Source of the DNA: Jiangella gansuensis DSM 44835
GTDB taxonomy: Bacteria; Actinomycetota; Actinomycetes; Jiangellales; Jiangellaceae
Length of the DNA stretch: 64,000 nt
Assembly (NCBI RefSeq): GCF_000515395.1
Contig: NZ_KI911782.1
Span: 3,346,606 to 3,410,605, forward strand
Direction: 5' to 3'
Every line of letters begins with the position of its first letter. The stretch's first letter is position 1. Of the stretch, positions 63,682 to 64,000 are shown piece by piece. The notes under the pieces are model-generated. The model saw only the letters and a program-made list of their open reading frames with translations. It was not told the origin of the DNA and did no database searches. The translations under genes were made by a program, and so were the position numbers.

Positions 63682-64000
63682 GCGGCGATCCGAGAAGGGG
63701 AGCGCGACCAGCCGACATGAGCACGAACACGGGCGGGCAGCGTGGCCGCCGGGCGGCGCAGCGCGGTGAACGCACTGGACGGCCGGTGTCGCCGGTCGAG
63801 GCGGTGGCGGCTGCCAGCGCGACCCGGGAGGTCGGTCCGCAACGCTTCCAGCGGCGCGGCGTCCCGGAGCCGCAGCGCAGTCTGCCTCAGGCGCTGGCGG
63901 CCGGCTTCGCGCTGGCGTTGCTGGTCGTCGGGGTGCCGGTGCTGCTGCTGGTGCTGGGCGGCCCGCCGCCCGTGCCCACGTCGTGGCCGACCCGGGACGA
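63678..64000 (+). CDS. N-terminal part of a membrane protein, possibly LysM/BTAD regulator (cut by window end)
   Basis: The frame is open from ATG 63678 to the end of the window (107 codons). A long Arg/Gly/Pro-rich cytoplasmic start leads to one membrane segment (LAAGFALALLVVGVPVLLLVLGG) and PPPVPTSWPTRDD. In many actinobacteria the gene after the pseudopilins encodes a large protein with membrane helices, a LysM and a BTAD/SARP domain, and this N-terminus would fit; the domains themselves are out of view. It overlaps the previous stop by 4 bp. Confidence 0.6.
   Translation, partial: MSGDPRRGARPADMSTNTGGQRGRRAAQRGERTGRPVSPVEAVAAASATREVGPQRFQRRGVPEPQRSLPQALAAGFALALLVVGVPVLLLVLGGPPPVPTSWPTRD

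Overview
The window is high-GC DNA with C/G-ending codons, frequent GTG starts and overlapping ATGA/GTGA junctions. The order tig-clpP1-clpP2-clpX ... valS-folC-DUF4233-ndk, paired clpP genes, a guaB1-type gene, a PucR/CdaR regulator and a short-pilin Tad locus all point to an actinobacterium, possibly of the Jiangellaceae/Nocardioidaceae type. This is an inference from gene content; no 16S gene is present.

Layout. 1-5.5 kb: a LacI regulator, doxX, a 167-bp MITE-like element sitting directly against an aldo/keto reductase gene, and metE. 5.5-17.2 kb: a divergent polyol/sugar-phosphate catabolic cluster. Its minus arm holds two FGGY kinases, a histidine phosphatase, a DeoR regulator and a 2-hydroxyacid dehydrogenase. 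Its plus arm holds a second DeoR regulator, Ugp-like permeases, a Tat-lipoprotein binding protein, a UgpQ-like phosphodiesterase and a Tat-exported TagC/baseplate-like protein. 17.2-25.3 kb: a mixed accessory stretch with a GNAT, an ArsR-SRPBCC fusion, a hydrolase, a PP2C, a SIS protein, two gene remnants forming a deletion scar, a secreted metallophosphoesterase, a SnoaL-like protein and a kinase-fold gene with a frameshifted end. 25.5-30.4 kb: tRNA-Gly, tRNA-Pro, tig, clpP1, clpP2 and clpX. 30.5-51.9 kb: a block lying between clpX and valS, genes that are close neighbours in Streptomyces. It holds a D-aminoacylase, an Opp/Dpp peptide importer with a permease-ATPase fusion, an S9 peptidase fused to a class C serine hydrolase, an M20 hydrolase, a GNAT acyltransferase, an N-acylamino acid racemase, PucR, a membrane phosphoesterase, guaB1, an MDR oxidoreductase and a panE-like gene. 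52-57 kb: valS, folC, DUF4233 and ndk. 57.5-64 kb: a Tad/Flp pilus locus, with the last gene cut by the window edge.

How the genes work together. The M20 hydrolase, GNAT and racemase form the same trio of families as the D-to-L amino acid conversion pathway described in Geobacillus kaustophilus (N-acylation, racemisation, deacylation). Here the trio is transcriptionally coupled to a peptide importer and peptidases, with a D-aminoacylase upstream. That suggests scavenging of D-residue-containing peptides, possibly from peptidoglycan. The upstream polyol cluster may similarly salvage glycerophosphodiester or teichoic-acid-like material.

The most unusual structural feature is a dense set of intergenic palindromes, roughly one per 5 kb, with variable arms that usually carry GATC. 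Four share the loop motif GYCATRGC, two others are near-identical 74-78-bp copies, and three have a hairpin plus a constant tail. Seven reading frames end on a stop codon lying inside one of these palindromes.
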